This document shows, piece after piece, positions 15,587 to 26,026 of a stretch of DNA of 64,000 nucleotides. Numbering within the stretch: position 1 is the stretch's first letter; each line of letters opens with the position of its first letter. This DNA comes from Methylomonas rhizoryzae (GTDB taxonomy: Bacteria > Pseudomonadota > Gammaproteobacteria > Methylococcales > Methylomonadaceae): assembly GCF_008632455.1 (NCBI RefSeq), contig NZ_CP043929.1, positions 2,356,001-2,420,000 of the forward strand. Direction: 5' to 3'. The translations under genes and the position numbers were made by a program. The notes below the pieces were generated by a model, which did no database searches, was not told the DNA's origin, and was given only the letters and a program-made list of their open reading frames with translations.

Positions 15587-16240
15587 ATGACAGCGACAAC
15601 GCTTAACAAACCCAAGGTGGGACGGCCGAAAGCCGGTACCGAAGCCGAGCGCAACGATCATTTGCTGGATCAGGCCCTGGTGTTGTTCATGCGCGAGGGC
15701 TATGCCGCCGCCAGCATCGCCAAAATCGCGGTGGCGGCCGGGGTTTCGACCCGGACCATTTACGAACGCTATAAAAACAAGGCGGAATTAATGCTGGCGT
15801 CAGTCGATAGGCTGGTCGAAACCGACATTTCCGAAATGCAAGGTATCGAAAATTTACAGGATCTGTCGTGCCGCGACGGCTTGATCGCGCTCGGCGAAAA
15901 GCTGCTGGGCAAAGTCATGCAGCCCGACATGATCTCGTTTTACCGAATGGGCGTCGCCGAAGCCTGCCGGTTTCCGGAACTGAGTGAACTGATCAAGAAC
16001 ACCGGCCCCAAGCGCATTCAAGAGATGATCGCCGCTTACCTGCACCGGCACGCCGGGGATACCGGGTTGTCGGCAGTGGAGTTCGAGCCGGCGGCGGCCT
16101 TGTTTTTGGAAATGTTGATTGCCGAGCCGCGAAACAAAGCCTTGTTCGGCATTCTGGAGGCCGACTGGGATGCGCGCGCCCACGTCGAATTCGTGGTGAA
16201 GGTGTTTTTATACGGCATTGCCGGCCGGAGGCCGTCATGA
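15587..16240 (+). CDS. TetR/AcrR-family repressor
   Basis: The 217-residue protein has an N-terminal DNA-binding domain with 'AASIAKIAVAAGVSTRTIYE' and 'RYKNKAELM', the classic TetR recognition helix. A variable ligand domain follows. The start at 15587 (MTATTLNKPKVGRPKAG) follows a CCCGGAGCAG ribosome site; a longer frame adds 23 improbable residues. The stop overlaps the next start (ATGA), so it is transcribed with the efflux genes, which it probably represses until an effector binds. Confidence 0.9.
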   Translation: MTATTLNKPKVGRPKAGTEAERNDHLLDQALVLFMREGYAAASIAKIAVAAGVSTRTIYERYKNKAELMLASVDRLVETDISEMQGIENLQDLSCRDGLIALGEKLLGKVMQPDMISFYRMGVAEACRFPELSELIKNTGPKRIQEMIAAYLHRHAGDTGLSAVEFEPAAALFLEMLIAEPRNKALFGILEADWDARAHVEFVVKVFLYGIAGRRPS

Positions 16241-17703
16241 AGGCCGCGATCATGACGATGCTGGCCGGCGGCGCGCTGGCCGGCTGCAGCGTGTTCCCCG
16301 ATTACGTTCGACCGGCCGTCGACACGCCGGCGCAATGGCAAGTTCGGCGCACCGAGGCCGACGGCGCGGCGGAACGGCTGGACTGGTGGCACCAGTTCAA
16401 CGATCCGGTGTTGACCCGCTTGCTACAGGCCGCCGAACAGGATAATCCGACGCTGGATCAAGCGGTGGCGAGCATTGCTTCGGCGCGCGCCAACCTGGCC
16501 AGCGCCGAAGCCGGCGGCATGCCCAGCTTGACCGCGAATGGCGCATTCAGTCGTTCCAAGGGGGGCTCCTCTAGCGGAACCAGCGCGCAAACCACCGGCA
16601 CTAGCGGGTCAAGCTTCAATAGCGGGATTACCCAAATTCTGTCCGGCAGCCTGGACGCCAGCTGGGAGCTGGATTTGTTCGGCAAATTTGCCTTCGGCCG
16701 CCAAGCCGAGCAGGCCCGGCTGGATGCGGCCGAAATGACCCGACACAACGCTAAAGTGAGTCTGGCGGCGGAAGTGGCGAGCGATTACGTCGGTTACCGG
16801 GCCTGCCAACTGACGGTGACAGCCTATCAAAACGCGATCGCTTCGAAGCAAGATACCGCGCGCTTGACCGGCGTCCTGGCCGGCGCGGGTTTTTCGTCAC
16901 CGGCCGACGCGGTCTTGGCCGAGGCCAGCCTGCACGCCAGCGAATCCAGTCTGATCGCCCAACGCGTCGAGTGCGACAACACGGTTAAAGCCTTGGTGGC
17001 GTTGACCGGCCTGGCCGAGACCGAGTTGCGCGCTTGGTTGGATCGAGGCAGCGGTATACCGACCCCGACCCAATTCCGGGTGGATAGCGTGCCGGCCGAT
17101 CTATTGACTCAGCGTCCTGATCTGGCCGCCGACGAGCGCAAGCTGGCGGCGGCCAGCGCCGACATTGGCAACGCGGTCGCCAAGCGCTATCCCAGCGTCA
17201 GCCTGACCGGTTCGATCGGCAAGCGCAAAACCGAAACCACCGGCTTGACCCTGAGCAGCAACACCTGGTCGATCGGCCCGACCGTGACCTTGCCGATCTT
17301 CGACGGCGGCGAATTGCGCTCCAAGGTCGATAGCGCCGAAGCCGCCTATGCCAGCGCATGGGCCAGTTACCGGAGCGATATTCGCGCCGCGATCAAGGAA
17401 GTCGAGCAAGCCTTGGTCAATCTGAACGGCGCCGAGCAACGGGAACGCGTCGAAGGCCGTAGCGCCGAGCAATACCGCCAGTATTTTCGGGCGGCCGAGC
17501 TGAATTGGCGGGCCGGCGGGCTGAGTCTGCTGTCGTTGGAAGATGCGCGCGGGCAAATGATCGCGCAAGAAATCAGTTACATCGCGCAACAACAAAATCG
17601 CGTGCGGTATTGGATCGCGTTGTACAAGGCTTTGGGCGGCGGTTGGCGCGCCCAGGATACGCAATTGAGCGCGGGCGAGACCCGGAGCGAGGAGTCACTA
17701 TGA
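16237..17703 (+). CDS. Outer-membrane efflux lipoprotein, NodT/OprM type
   Basis: The 488-residue TolC-fold channel has a lipobox ending 'GGALAGC', so it is lipid-anchored in the outer membrane. Two OEP repeats are seen, each with the 'LY.ALGGGW' or 'SLTGS' signatures ('YPSVSLTGSIG', 'IALYKALGGGW'). It gives the outer exit of the RND pump encoded two genes on. It overlaps tetR at its start and the adaptor gene at its end by 4 bases each. Confidence 0.92.
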   Translation: MKAAIMTMLAGGALAGCSVFPDYVRPAVDTPAQWQVRRTEADGAAERLDWWHQFNDPVLTRLLQAAEQDNPTLDQAVASIASARANLASAEAGGMPSLTANGAFSRSKGGSSSGTSAQTTGTSGSSFNSGITQILSGSLDASWELDLFGKFAFGRQAEQARLDAAEMTRHNAKVSLAAEVASDYVGYRACQLTVTAYQNAIASKQDTARLTGVLAGAGFSSPADAVLAEASLHASESSLIAQRVECDNTVKALVALTGLAETELRAWLDRGSGIPTPTQFRVDSVPADLLTQRPDLAADERKLAAASADIGNAVAKRYPSVSLTGSIGKRKTETTGLTLSSNTWSIGPTVTLPIFDGGELRSKVDSAEAAYASAWASYRSDIRAAIKEVEQALVNLNGAEQRERVEGRSAEQYRQYFRAAELNWRAGGLSLLSLEDARGQMIAQEISYIAQQQNRVRYWIALYKALGGGWRAQDTQLSAGETRSEESL

Positions 17704-18821
17704 ATATCCATCAAACATTTTCGTTACCGACCTGGATTGCCGGCCTGACCTTGGCCGGACTGAGCATTGCGTTACCGGCCCTGACCAGCGCGCCCGCGCC
17801 GGCGGCGATCGCCGCCAGATCCAAGGCGGTGCTGGCGGTCGAAACGCTGACGCCCAGTCAGCAAGACTGGCCGACCACGATCAAGGTCAACGGCGCGGTG
17901 GCGGCTTGGCAGGAAGCCAAAATCGGCGCCGAAATCGGCAGTTTGCGCATCAAGCAAGTCTTGGTCGATGTTGGCGACCGGGTCAAGCGCGGTCAGGATT
18001 TGGCGGTGTTGGCCGACGACACCGTCGTTGCCGAACTGCACAAACAACAAGCCAGCGTCGATAAAAGCCGGGCGAATTTGGCCAAGGCCCGCGCCGACGC
18101 CGCCCGCGCCCGCGAAATTCAAGACAGTGGCGCGCTATCGTCGCAGAAAATCGACGAATACGTTATCGCCGAACAAACCGCCCGCGCCGATCTGGCCTTG
18201 GCGGAAGCCGAGTTGGAAAACCAGCGGATTCGCTTGCGCCAGACCCACATCGTTGCCTCGGACGACGGCGTGATTTCGGCGCGCGGCGCCGGCATGGGCG
18301 ATGTGGTGACGGCGGGCACCGAGTTGTTCCGGCTGGTGCGGCAGGGACGGGTTGAGTGGCGGGCCGAGGTCAACGCCCAGCAGCTCGCTCAAATTCGGCC
18401 CGGCCAAACCGTTGAATTGAGCTTGCCGGACGGCGGCCGGGTGAGCGGCACTGTGCGGATGACCGCGCCAACCGTGGACGACGCTACCCGCAACGCGCTG
18501 GTTTACGTCGATATTCCCAATGCCGCCGCCAAACCGGGCATGTATTTGCAAGGCAGCATCGCCGTCGGCGAACAGGCTGCCTTGGTAGTGCCGCAGACCG
18601 CGCTGGTTTTACGGGACGGCCGCGATTATTTGTTCGAAATCGCCGAATCCTCGGTCGCCACCGGGACTCAAACGGTGATACAGCGCAACGTGGTGACCGG
18701 CCGCCGGGTGGGCGACTGGGTGGAAATCCGCGAGGGGATTGCCGGCGATGCCCATTTGGTTGCCGGCGGCGGCGCATTTTTAAAGGACGGCGACATCGTC
18801 AACGTTACGCCCAAGATCTAA
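17700..18821 (+). CDS. RND efflux periplasmic adaptor (membrane fusion protein)
   Basis: The 373-residue protein has an N-terminal signal or anchor helix, then a split lipoyl/biotinyl-like domain around a coiled coil. 'EIGSLRIKQVLVDVGDRVKR' opens the lipoyl half, 'AELHKQQASVDKSRANLAKA' forms the coil, and 'THIVASDDGVISARG' returns to lipoyl. A beta-barrel with 'VPQTALVLRDGRDYLF' follows. It bridges the RND pump to the outer-membrane factor. The start at 17700 overlaps the previous stop; an upstream frame extends much further but lies inside the previous gene. Confidence 0.92.
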   Translation: MNIHQTFSLPTWIAGLTLAGLSIALPALTSAPAPAAIAARSKAVLAVETLTPSQQDWPTTIKVNGAVAAWQEAKIGAEIGSLRIKQVLVDVGDRVKRGQDLAVLADDTVVAELHKQQASVDKSRANLAKARADAARAREIQDSGALSSQKIDEYVIAEQTARADLALAEAELENQRIRLRQTHIVASDDGVISARGAGMGDVVTAGTELFRLVRQGRVEWRAEVNAQQLAQIRPGQTVELSLPDGGRVSGTVRMTAPTVDDATRNALVYVDIPNAAAKPGMYLQGSIAVGEQAALVVPQTALVLRDGRDYLFEIAESSVATGTQTVIQRNVVTGRRVGDWVEIREGIAGDAHLVAGGGAFLKDGDIVNVTPKI

Positions 18822-18961
18822 ACCGGGTCTAAGCAATCCGTCAGTTAAAGCGCCCGCGGGCGCCTGCCAACGGCAGCTTTTTCAACCACGATGCCGAACG
18901 CATCACCATTTATCAGCGCCCAAGCGCCGTGTCGAGCGGTTTCGGGCGCGGGAGTAAAATC

Positions 18962-21900
18962 ATGAATTTTTCCGCATGGGCCATCCGCAAGCCGGTACCC
19001 AGTCTGTTGTTGTTCGCGGTGCTGTCCATCCTGGGCGGCATGGGTCTCAAGCAATTGGGCAAACAAAACTTTCCGGACATCGAAGTGCCGACCATCACCG
19101 TCGCCGCTACTCTGGAAGGCGCGGCGCCGGCGCAGTTGGAAACCGAAGTGGCGCGCAAGATCGAAGACAAGATCGCCGCGATCGGCGGCGTCGAGCACGT
19201 GCGCACCACGATCACCGACGGTTCGGTTTCGATCAAGGTCGAGTTCAACATCGATAAAAATTCCGAGGAGGCGCTAAATCAAGTGCGCAACGCGGTGGAC
19301 GGCGCCCGCTCGGAATTGCCGTCGGCGATGGCGGCGCCCATCGTCTCTAAGACCACGACCGCCGGCGGCGCAATTTTGACCTACGTGGTCAGCGCCGACA
19401 ACATGGACGAAGCGGCCTTGTCGTGGTTCGTCGATAACGACGTCAGCAAGCGCTTGTTGGCGGTGACCGGCGTCGGCAAGGTCACCCGCACCGGCGGCGT
19501 CGATCGCGAGGTGCACGTTGACCTGGACCCGGTGCGGATGGCGGGCTTGGGCGCGCTGGTCAGCGAGGTGGCGACGCAACTGAAAAAAGTACAGCAAGAC
19601 GCGTCCGGCGGCCGCGGCGACATCGGCGGCGGCGTGCAAGCGGTGCGCACCCTGGGCCGGGTGGCGACGGCCGGCGAGCTGCGCAACCTGGACATTCCGC
19701 TGAGCAACGGCAGCCACATCAAACTGGACCAAATCGCCGACATCAGCGATACCATCGCCGAGCGTTCCACCTACGCGACTTTGGACGGCAAGCCGGTGGT
19801 TGGCTTCGACATCGTCCGCAACAAAGGCACCAGCGAAGTCACCGTGGCGGAAGCGGTGCGCGCGGCGCTGGCCGAGTTTGCCGCCGCGCATCCGCAAGTG
19901 CAAATCCGCGAGGCCTTCGACACCGTGCAGCCGGTCGAAGACAACTTTACCGGCTCCATGCATTTGCTCTACGAAGGCGCCTTCCTGGCTGTCATTGTGG
20001 TCTGGTGGTTTTTGCGGGATTGGCGGGCGACGCTGGTCGCGGCGGTCGCCTTGCCCTTGTCGATTTTGCCGACCTTCGCGGCGATGTGGTATTTCGGCTT
20101 CAGCCTGAACATTCTGTCGCTGCTGGCCCTGGCCTTGGTGGTGGGGATTTTGGTGGACGACGCCATCGTCGAAATCGAAAACATCGTCCGCCACTTGCGG
20201 ATGGGCAAGACGCCGTTGCAAGCGGCGATGGACGCCGCCGACGAAATCGGCTTCGCGGTGATCGCCACCACGTTTACCCTAGTGGCGGTGTTCTTGCCGA
20301 CCGCATTCATGGGCGGCATACCGGGCAAATTCTTTCGCCAATTCGGCATGACCGCCGCCGCCGCAGTACTGGCGTCGTTGTTGGTGGCGCGCTTGCTGAC
20401 GCCGATGATGGCGGCCTATCTGCTGAAGCCGCATCCGGAACGCGATAGCGGCGACAGCGCGGCGATGCGTATTTATCTGCGGGCGGTCGAGTGGTGTCTG
20501 AGCCATCGAATGACGGTCGGCGTCGGCGTGTTGGTGTTCGTGGTGGGTTCTTTGAGCCTGATGCCCTTGCTACCCAAGGGCTTCGTGCCGGCGGCGGATA
20601 ACAGTCAGACCAAGGTTTCGTTGGAATTGCCGCCGGGCAGTTCGCTGGCGCAAACCCGCCGTGTCGCCGTCGAGGCCGAACGCCGCTTGCGCGAATTGCC
20701 CGACGTCACCCAGGTGTTCACCGCGGCCGGCGTCTCCAGTAGCGGTGGCGGCGGCGCGGATGCCGCCACCACCAACTACGAAGTGCGCAAGGCCACCTTG
20801 ACCTTGAGTCTGCGCGACCGCGCCGAACGCCCGTATAAACAAGCGGCGGTCGAGGCGGCGATTCGCGAGAAACTGGCCGATCTGCCCGGCGTGCGGGTGG
20901 CCGTCGGTGCCGGCGGCAGCGGCGAGAAATTGCAACTGACGCTGGCCAGCGACGATCCGCAAGCCTTACGCCGGGCCGCCGATGCGGTCGAGCTTGAGTT
21001 GCGGCAACTGCGCGGTCTCGGGAACATTACCTCCAGCGCCAGCCTGCAACGCCCGGAAATTCAAATCACTCCGGATTTCGGCAAGGCCGCCGAATTGGGT
21101 GTCACGGTCGAGGCCTTGGCCGACGTGGTGAGGGTCGCCAGTTACGGCGATTACTCCAACGTGATGGCCAAGCTGAATCTGCCGCAACGGCAAATTCCGA
21201 TTCGGGTGCGGCTGGCCGAATCCGTCCGCCGGAGTCTGGACGAAATCGGCCAACTGCGGGTGGCCGGACGCGGCGGCAGCGTCAGTTTGGCCACCCTGGC
21301 CGACATTCGCCTGGCCGGCGGCTTGCAGCAAATCGACCGGCTGGACCGGATGCGCAATACCACCTTCGACATCGAGTTGGGCGAGCGGGCGGTCGGCGAC
21401 GTGTTGGCCGAGGCCATGCAATTGCCGACGCTGCAAAATCTGCCGGCCGGCGTGCGCACGATAGAATCGGGCGATGCGCAACGGATGAACGAGTTGTTCG
21501 GCAGTTTCGGCGGGGCGATGGCCATTGGCGTGTTGTGCATTTATGTGGTGCTGGTATTGTTGTTCGGCGACTTCAGTCAGCCGGTGACCATTCTCGGCGC
21601 GCTGCCCTTATCGCTGGGCGGGGCTTTTCTGGCCTTGCTGATGACCGGCGGCAGCTTCGCGATGCCGAGTGTGATCGGGCTGTTGATGCTGATGGGCGTC
21701 GTCACCAAAAACTCGATCCTGCTGGTCGAATACGCGATGATTGCCCGCCGCGAGCACGGTCTGAGCCGGCTGGACGCGGTGATCGACAGTTGCCGCAAGC
21801 GGGTGCAACCGATCCTGATGACGACCATCGCGATGGGCGCCGGCATGCTGCCGATCGCGCTCGGCCTGGGCGCGGACCCGAGTTTCCGGGCACCGATGGC

Positions 21901-22066
21901 GATTACCGTGATCGGCGGCTTGCTGACATCGACCGCGCTGAGTCTGGTGGTGATTCCGGTGGCCTACACCGCGATCGACGACCTGTTGAGTCTCGCCCGC
22001 CGCCTCCTTGCTTCGGTTCGGCGTGGCATGGGTGAAGCCGGGTTGAATTACAGTTTGGGCGAGTAG
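18962..22066 (+). CDS. RND-family efflux permease
   Basis: The 1034-residue proton-driven pump has twelve expected membrane helices and two large periplasmic loops. Helix 4 carries the paired Asp relay ('VGILVDDAIVEIENIV') and helix 10-11 the 'VVTKNSILLVEYAMIARR' motif. It has the length of HAE/AcrB-type drug and metabolite pumps; no metal-binding signature of CusA type is seen. The start at 18962 (MNFSAWAIRKPVPS) skips 11 unlikely residues. It is 140 bases downstream of the adaptor gene in the same operon. Confidence 0.94.
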   Translation: MNFSAWAIRKPVPSLLLFAVLSILGGMGLKQLGKQNFPDIEVPTITVAATLEGAAPAQLETEVARKIEDKIAAIGGVEHVRTTITDGSVSIKVEFNIDKNSEEALNQVRNAVDGARSELPSAMAAPIVSKTTTAGGAILTYVVSADNMDEAALSWFVDNDVSKRLLAVTGVGKVTRTGGVDREVHVDLDPVRMAGLGALVSEVATQLKKVQQDASGGRGDIGGGVQAVRTLGRVATAGELRNLDIPLSNGSHIKLDQIADISDTIAERSTYATLDGKPVVGFDIVRNKGTSEVTVAEAVRAALAEFAAAHPQVQIREAFDTVQPVEDNFTGSMHLLYEGAFLAVIVVWWFLRDWRATLVAAVALPLSILPTFAAMWYFGFSLNILSLLALALVVGILVDDAIVEIENIVRHLRMGKTPLQAAMDAADEIGFAVIATTFTLVAVFLPTAFMGGIPGKFFRQFGMTAAAAVLASLLVARLLTPMMAAYLLKPHPERDSGDSAAMRIYLRAVEWCLSHRMTVGVGVLVFVVGSLSLMPLLPKGFVPAADNSQTKVSLELPPGSSLAQTRRVAVEAERRLRELPDVTQVFTAAGVSSSGGGGADAATTNYEVRKATLTLSLRDRAERPYKQAAVEAAIREKLADLPGVRVAVGAGGSGEKLQLTLASDDPQALRRAADAVELELRQLRGLGNITSSASLQRPEIQITPDFGKAAELGVTVEALADVVRVASYGDYSNVMAKLNLPQRQIPIRVRLAESVRRSLDEIGQLRVAGRGGSVSLATLADIRLAGGLQQIDRLDRMRNTTFDIELGERAVGDVLAEAMQLPTLQNLPAGVRTIESGDAQRMNELFGSFGGAMAIGVLCIYVVLVLLFGDFSQPVTILGALPLSLGGAFLALLMTGGSFAMPSVIGLLMLMGVVTKNSILLVEYAMIARREHGLSRLDAVIDSCRKRVQPILMTTIAMGAGMLPIALGLGADPSFRAPMAITVIGGLLTSTALSLVVIPVAYTAIDDLLSLARRLLASVRRGMGEAGLNYSLGE

Positions 22067-22162
22067 AACAATGCCGCTAAATTGTACTGCACCGATCCGG
22101 TCAAGCATTGCGGACAACAGCGTAACCCTCTCGCATGTACCTATCATTGATGAGGCATCCTA

Positions 22163-23167
22163 GTGAAAAAGACCCTATCTTTCGTCATCGTTTTATTCGC
22201 CATTGCGGGTAGTACAGTCTGGGTTTATCGCACGTATCGGGGCGAAAATGACACCTTGCCGACACTGTACGGCAATGTCGACATACGCGAAGTCACCCTG
22301 GGTTTTCGCGTTTCCGGCAAGTTGGCGCAACTGCACTATGACGAGGGGGATAAAGTCGAAGCCGGCGCAGTGCTGGCCAGGCTGGACGACGAGCCTTATC
22401 GCCTTCAGGCCGCCAGCGTTCAGGCTCAGGTTGACTCGTTGCGGGCGCGTCTGAAGCTGCGGGAAACCGGCAATCGGCCGCAGGAAATTGCCCAGGCCCG
22501 CTCGCTGGTCCGCGAGCGCGAAGCCACCGCCGTCAATGCCGAGCGTTTGTTCCAGCGGGCCGAGGACTTGCTGGCCGACAAAGGCGTCTCGGCCCAAGAG
22601 CGCGACAATGCGGAAGCCAACCATAGAGAGGCCCAGGCGAGGCTTAAATCCGCGCGCGACAATTTGGCACTCCTGGAAGCCGGGTTTCGCAGCGAGGATA
22701 TTAGCCAAGCCAAAGCCGATCTGGCTCAAACCGAAGCGGCATTGGCAACTGCCGGACTGCAATTGAACGATACGGTATTAACCGCACCGGCCGACGGCGT
22801 GATTCTCACCCGGGCACAAGAGGCCGGCGCCATCTTGCAAGCAGGCACGCCGGTTTTCACGCTGTCCCTGCTGAATCCGGTTTGGGTACGCGCCTATATC
22901 CATGAGCCCGACCTGGGGCGCATCCATCCGGGCATGCAGGCCGAAATCCGTAGCGATTCCTCGGCCGACAAGCACTATAAGGGCCGGATAGGTTACATTT
23001 CCCCTCGTGCCGAATTTACCCCCAAGACCGTGGAAACCGAGGAATTGCGCACCTCGCTGGTCTACCGCTTGCGCATCGTTGTGGAAAATCCCGACGACGG
23101 GCTGCGCCAGGGCATGCCGGTAACCGTCACGCTCGATGAAAGTGCGGCAGGCACGGTAATTCCATGA
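22163..23167 (+). CDS. HlyD-type adaptor of an ABC exporter (YbhG-like)
   Basis: The 334-residue protein begins with a GTG codon and a single N-terminal anchor helix. 'LGFRVSGKLAQLHYDEGDKV' and 'LTAPADGVILTRAQEAGAIL' are the lipoyl halves around a long coiled coil. It is closest in order and look to YbhG of the E. coli YbhGFSR exporter. Its last bases overlap the ATPase start by 4. A 96-bp gap separates it from the RND operon, so it may have its own promoter. Confidence 0.88.
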   Translation: MKKTLSFVIVLFAIAGSTVWVYRTYRGENDTLPTLYGNVDIREVTLGFRVSGKLAQLHYDEGDKVEAGAVLARLDDEPYRLQAASVQAQVDSLRARLKLRETGNRPQEIAQARSLVREREATAVNAERLFQRAEDLLADKGVSAQERDNAEANHREAQARLKSARDNLALLEAGFRSEDISQAKADLAQTEAALATAGLQLNDTVLTAPADGVILTRAQEAGAILQAGTPVFTLSLLNPVWVRAYIHEPDLGRIHPGMQAEIRSDSSADKHYKGRIGYISPRAEFTPKTVETEELRTSLVYRLRIVVENPDDGLRQGMPVTVTLDESAAGTVIP

Positions 23168-24897
23168 CGGGCGATGCGCTGGTAACGCTCGATTCTGTCC
23201 GGAAAAACTTCCCGCTTGCGGCCAAACCGGCGTTGGACTGCGTCTCGGCCGTCATCAGGCCCGGCCAAATTACCGGCTTGGTCGGGCCTGACGGAGCCGG
23301 CAAGACCACGCTCATCCGGCTGATGGCCGGATTGCTGGCACCGACGTCCGGCACTATTTGCATAGACCATTGCGACCCGATTCGCGATGCGGACAAACTA
23401 CGTGCCTTCATCGGCTACATGCCGCAAAAATTCGGCCTCTACGAAGATTTGTCGGTGCTCGAAAACCTCGAACTCCACGCCGATCTGCGGGCGCTAATAG
23501 GTGACGAGCGCGTCGCCACCTTCAAGCGTCTGCTGGCATTTACCGATCTGGCCCGCTTCACCAACCGATTGGCGGGAAACCTGTCCGGCGGCATGAAACA
23601 AAAACTCGGCCTGGCCTGCGCGCTGTTGGGCCGTCCCAGGTTGCTGCTGCTGGACGAGCCCAGCGTGGGCGTCGATCCGATTTCGCGGCGCGAATTGTGG
23701 AAAATGGTGCATGAACTGATCGCTCAGGGCATGGCGGTAGTCTGGAGCACCGCGTATCTGGACGAAGCGGAATTGTGCGCGGAAGTGCTGTTGATGAACG
23801 ACGGACAATTGATCTTCTCCGGCAAGCCGGCGGATCTCACCCAGCGTATTCACGATCGCAGCCTGCAAATCAGACGGCTGAGCGGCAATCGCCGGCAATT
23901 GCTGGCTAGAGCGTTGCGCCGGCCCGAAGTTTCGGATGGCGTCATTCAAGGTCACGCCGTTCGGCTAGTGCTACGCGGCGGCGCGGGCCGTCCTCCCCTC
24001 GATGAACTCGATGCCGGCGACGCGGCGGAACTTGTAACCGTCGCGCCGCGCTTCGAGGATGCGTTTATCGAGGCCTTGGGCGGCGGCCCCGGCGGCGATT
24101 CGGTGCTGGCACAAAGCCTGCAGCCGCTGCTCGGCGATGCCGATACGGTGGTGGAAGCGGTAGCGCTAAGCAAACGTTTCGGCGACTTTATCGCGACCGA
24201 CCAGGTCAATTTCGCCGTCAAACGCGGGGAAATCTTCGGTCTGCTCGGTCCTAACGGCGCCGGCAAATCGACGACCTTTCGCATGATGTGCGGACTACTG
24301 ACGCCTACCTCCGGGACGGCGCGTGTCATGGGCATCGATCTCAAAACCAGCGGCAGCGAAGCCCGGCAACGCCTGGGTTACATGGCGCAGAAATTTTCGC
24401 TATACGGCAATCTCACCATCGAACAGAACCTGAAGTTCTTCTCCGGCGTATATGGTTTACGCGGTACCGGGCAAAAAACCGCCGTAGCGAAAATGATCGA
24501 AGTATTCAAGCTACAACCATACCTTGGCACGACTCCCGATACCCTGCCGCTCGGATTCAAACAGCGCTTGGCGTTGGCCTGCGCCGTCATGCATCAGCCG
24601 GCGATTCTGTTTCTGGACGAACCCACTTCCGGCGTCGATCCGGTAACCCGCCGCGAGTTTTGGACCCATATCAACGGCATCGTCGAAAAAGGCGTCACCG
24701 TCATGGTGACGACGCATTTCATGGACGAAGCCGAATATTGCGACCGCATCGCCTTGGTGTATCGCGGCAAAGTCATCGCGGCCGGCTCCCCCGATCAACT
24801 CAAGACACAAATCGCGTCGCCGCACAATCCCGATCCGTCGATGGAAGACGCGTTTATTGCGCTGGTGCAACAACATGCCGCGGAGGTCCCGATATGA
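23164..24897 (+). CDS. Double ABC ATPase (YbhF-like)
   Basis: The 577-residue protein has two complete nucleotide-binding domains in tandem. The first has Walker A 'GPDGAGKTT', signature 'LSGGMKQ' and Walker B 'LLLLDEPSVGVD'. The second has 'GPNGAGKST', a degenerate signature 'LPLGFKQ' and 'ILFLDEPTSGVD'. It powers the two ABC-2 permeases encoded next. Stop and start overlap (ATGA) with the following gene. Confidence 0.94.
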   Translation: MTGDALVTLDSVRKNFPLAAKPALDCVSAVIRPGQITGLVGPDGAGKTTLIRLMAGLLAPTSGTICIDHCDPIRDADKLRAFIGYMPQKFGLYEDLSVLENLELHADLRALIGDERVATFKRLLAFTDLARFTNRLAGNLSGGMKQKLGLACALLGRPRLLLLDEPSVGVDPISRRELWKMVHELIAQGMAVVWSTAYLDEAELCAEVLLMNDGQLIFSGKPADLTQRIHDRSLQIRRLSGNRRQLLARALRRPEVSDGVIQGHAVRLVLRGGAGRPPLDELDAGDAAELVTVAPRFEDAFIEALGGGPGGDSVLAQSLQPLLGDADTVVEAVALSKRFGDFIATDQVNFAVKRGEIFGLLGPNGAGKSTTFRMMCGLLTPTSGTARVMGIDLKTSGSEARQRLGYMAQKFSLYGNLTIEQNLKFFSGVYGLRGTGQKTAVAKMIEVFKLQPYLGTTPDTLPLGFKQRLALACAVMHQPAILFLDEPTSGVDPVTRREFWTHINGIVEKGVTVMVTTHFMDEAEYCDRIALVYRGKVIAAGSPDQLKTQIASPHNPDPSMEDAFIALVQQHAAEVPI

Positions 24898-26024
24898 AAT
24901 CGCCCGTGTCCTTTCGCCGGCTGCGCGCCCTTTGCCGAAAGGAAACCTGGCAAATCCTGCGCGATCCCAGCAGCAACCTCATCGCCTTCGTTCTGCCGGT
25001 GGTGATGATGTTTATCTTCGGTTACGGCATCAACCTCGATTCCACCTCCGTACATATCGGCTTGGTGCTGGAAGACACCAGCCCGGAAGCGAGGCGCTTT
25101 GCCGACAATCTTTACGGCTCCGCCTATTTTGTCGTACACGCCGCCGAAACTCAGGCCGAGGTTGAGCAGGCGTTGATAGAAGGTCGGATCCGCGGCTTTG
25201 TGGTGGTGCCGGCGGATTTTGCCGAAAAACTCAAGCAGCCGGCCGGCACCGCGCCGCTGCTGGCAATAACGGACGGCACGGAACCCAACACCGCCAACTT
25301 CGTGCAAAACTATGTAACCGGCGCCTGGAGCGGTTGGCTGCGGCAACGCGCCGGCGAACGCGGCGAAACGCCGCCTGCCGCTATCAGCATCGAACCGCGC
25401 TTTTGGTTTAACCCCTCCGCCGACAGCCGGAACTACCTGATTCCGGGATCGATTACCATCATCATGACCGTGATCGGCTCGCTATTGACCGCGCTGGTGG
25501 TGGCGCGCGAGTGGGAACGCGGCACAATGGAGGCGCTGCTGTCCACGCCGGTTACCCGTACCGAATTGCTGTTAAGCAAATTGCTGCCTTATTACCTGCT
25601 GGGCATCGTCTCGCTGTTCTTGTGCGTCGGGGTTGCGGCCTTAATGATGCACGTGCCGTTTCGCGGTTCGCTGCTGATCTTGTGGGCGATAGGTTCGCTG
25701 TTTCTGGCCAGCAGCCTTGGCTTGGGGCTGTTGCTCTCCACCGTGCTGCGCAACCAGTTCGTCGCCGCCCAAGCCGCCCTCAATGCCGCCTTCCTGCCCG
25801 CCATGATGCTGTCGGGTTTCCTGTTCGAAATCCGCAGCATGCCCGCCGTTATTCAGGCCGCCACCTATCTGATCCCGGCCCGCTATTTTGTAAACGCCAT
25901 GCAAACGCTTTTCCAAGCCGGCAACGTGGCGCCGGTTTTATTGGACAGCGGACTGTTTCTGGTGTTTGCCGGCAGCTTTTTCATCGGCTTGACGGCGCTA
26001 AAAACCCATCGCCGTTTGGAGTAA
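24894..26024 (+). CDS. ABC-2 permease (YbhS-like)
   Basis: The 376-residue protein has an N-terminal helix ('NLIAFVLPVVMMFIFGYGI'), a large periplasmic domain, then five C-terminal helices. 'EWERGTMEALLSTPVTRTEL' is the conserved ABC-2 loop. It forms the exporter with the neighbouring permease. The true start is 24894, overlapping the ATPase stop. Confidence 0.92.
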   Translation: MKSPVSFRRLRALCRKETWQILRDPSSNLIAFVLPVVMMFIFGYGINLDSTSVHIGLVLEDTSPEARRFADNLYGSAYFVVHAAETQAEVEQALIEGRIRGFVVVPADFAEKLKQPAGTAPLLAITDGTEPNTANFVQNYVTGAWSGWLRQRAGERGETPPAAISIEPRFWFNPSADSRNYLIPGSITIIMTVIGSLLTALVVAREWERGTMEALLSTPVTRTELLLSKLLPYYLLGIVSLFLCVGVAALMMHVPFRGSLLILWAIGSLFLASSLGLGLLLSTVLRNQFVAAQAALNAAFLPAMMLSGFLFEIRSMPAVIQAATYLIPARYFVNAMQTLFQAGNVAPVLLDSGLFLVFAGSFFIGLTALKTHRRLE

Positions 26025-26026
26025 TC

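Noticed and set aside
19274..20221. 315-codon minus-strand frame, His/Gln/Arg-rich
   Set aside because: It is a shadow of the RND permease; its composition is typical of an antisense GC-rich frame.
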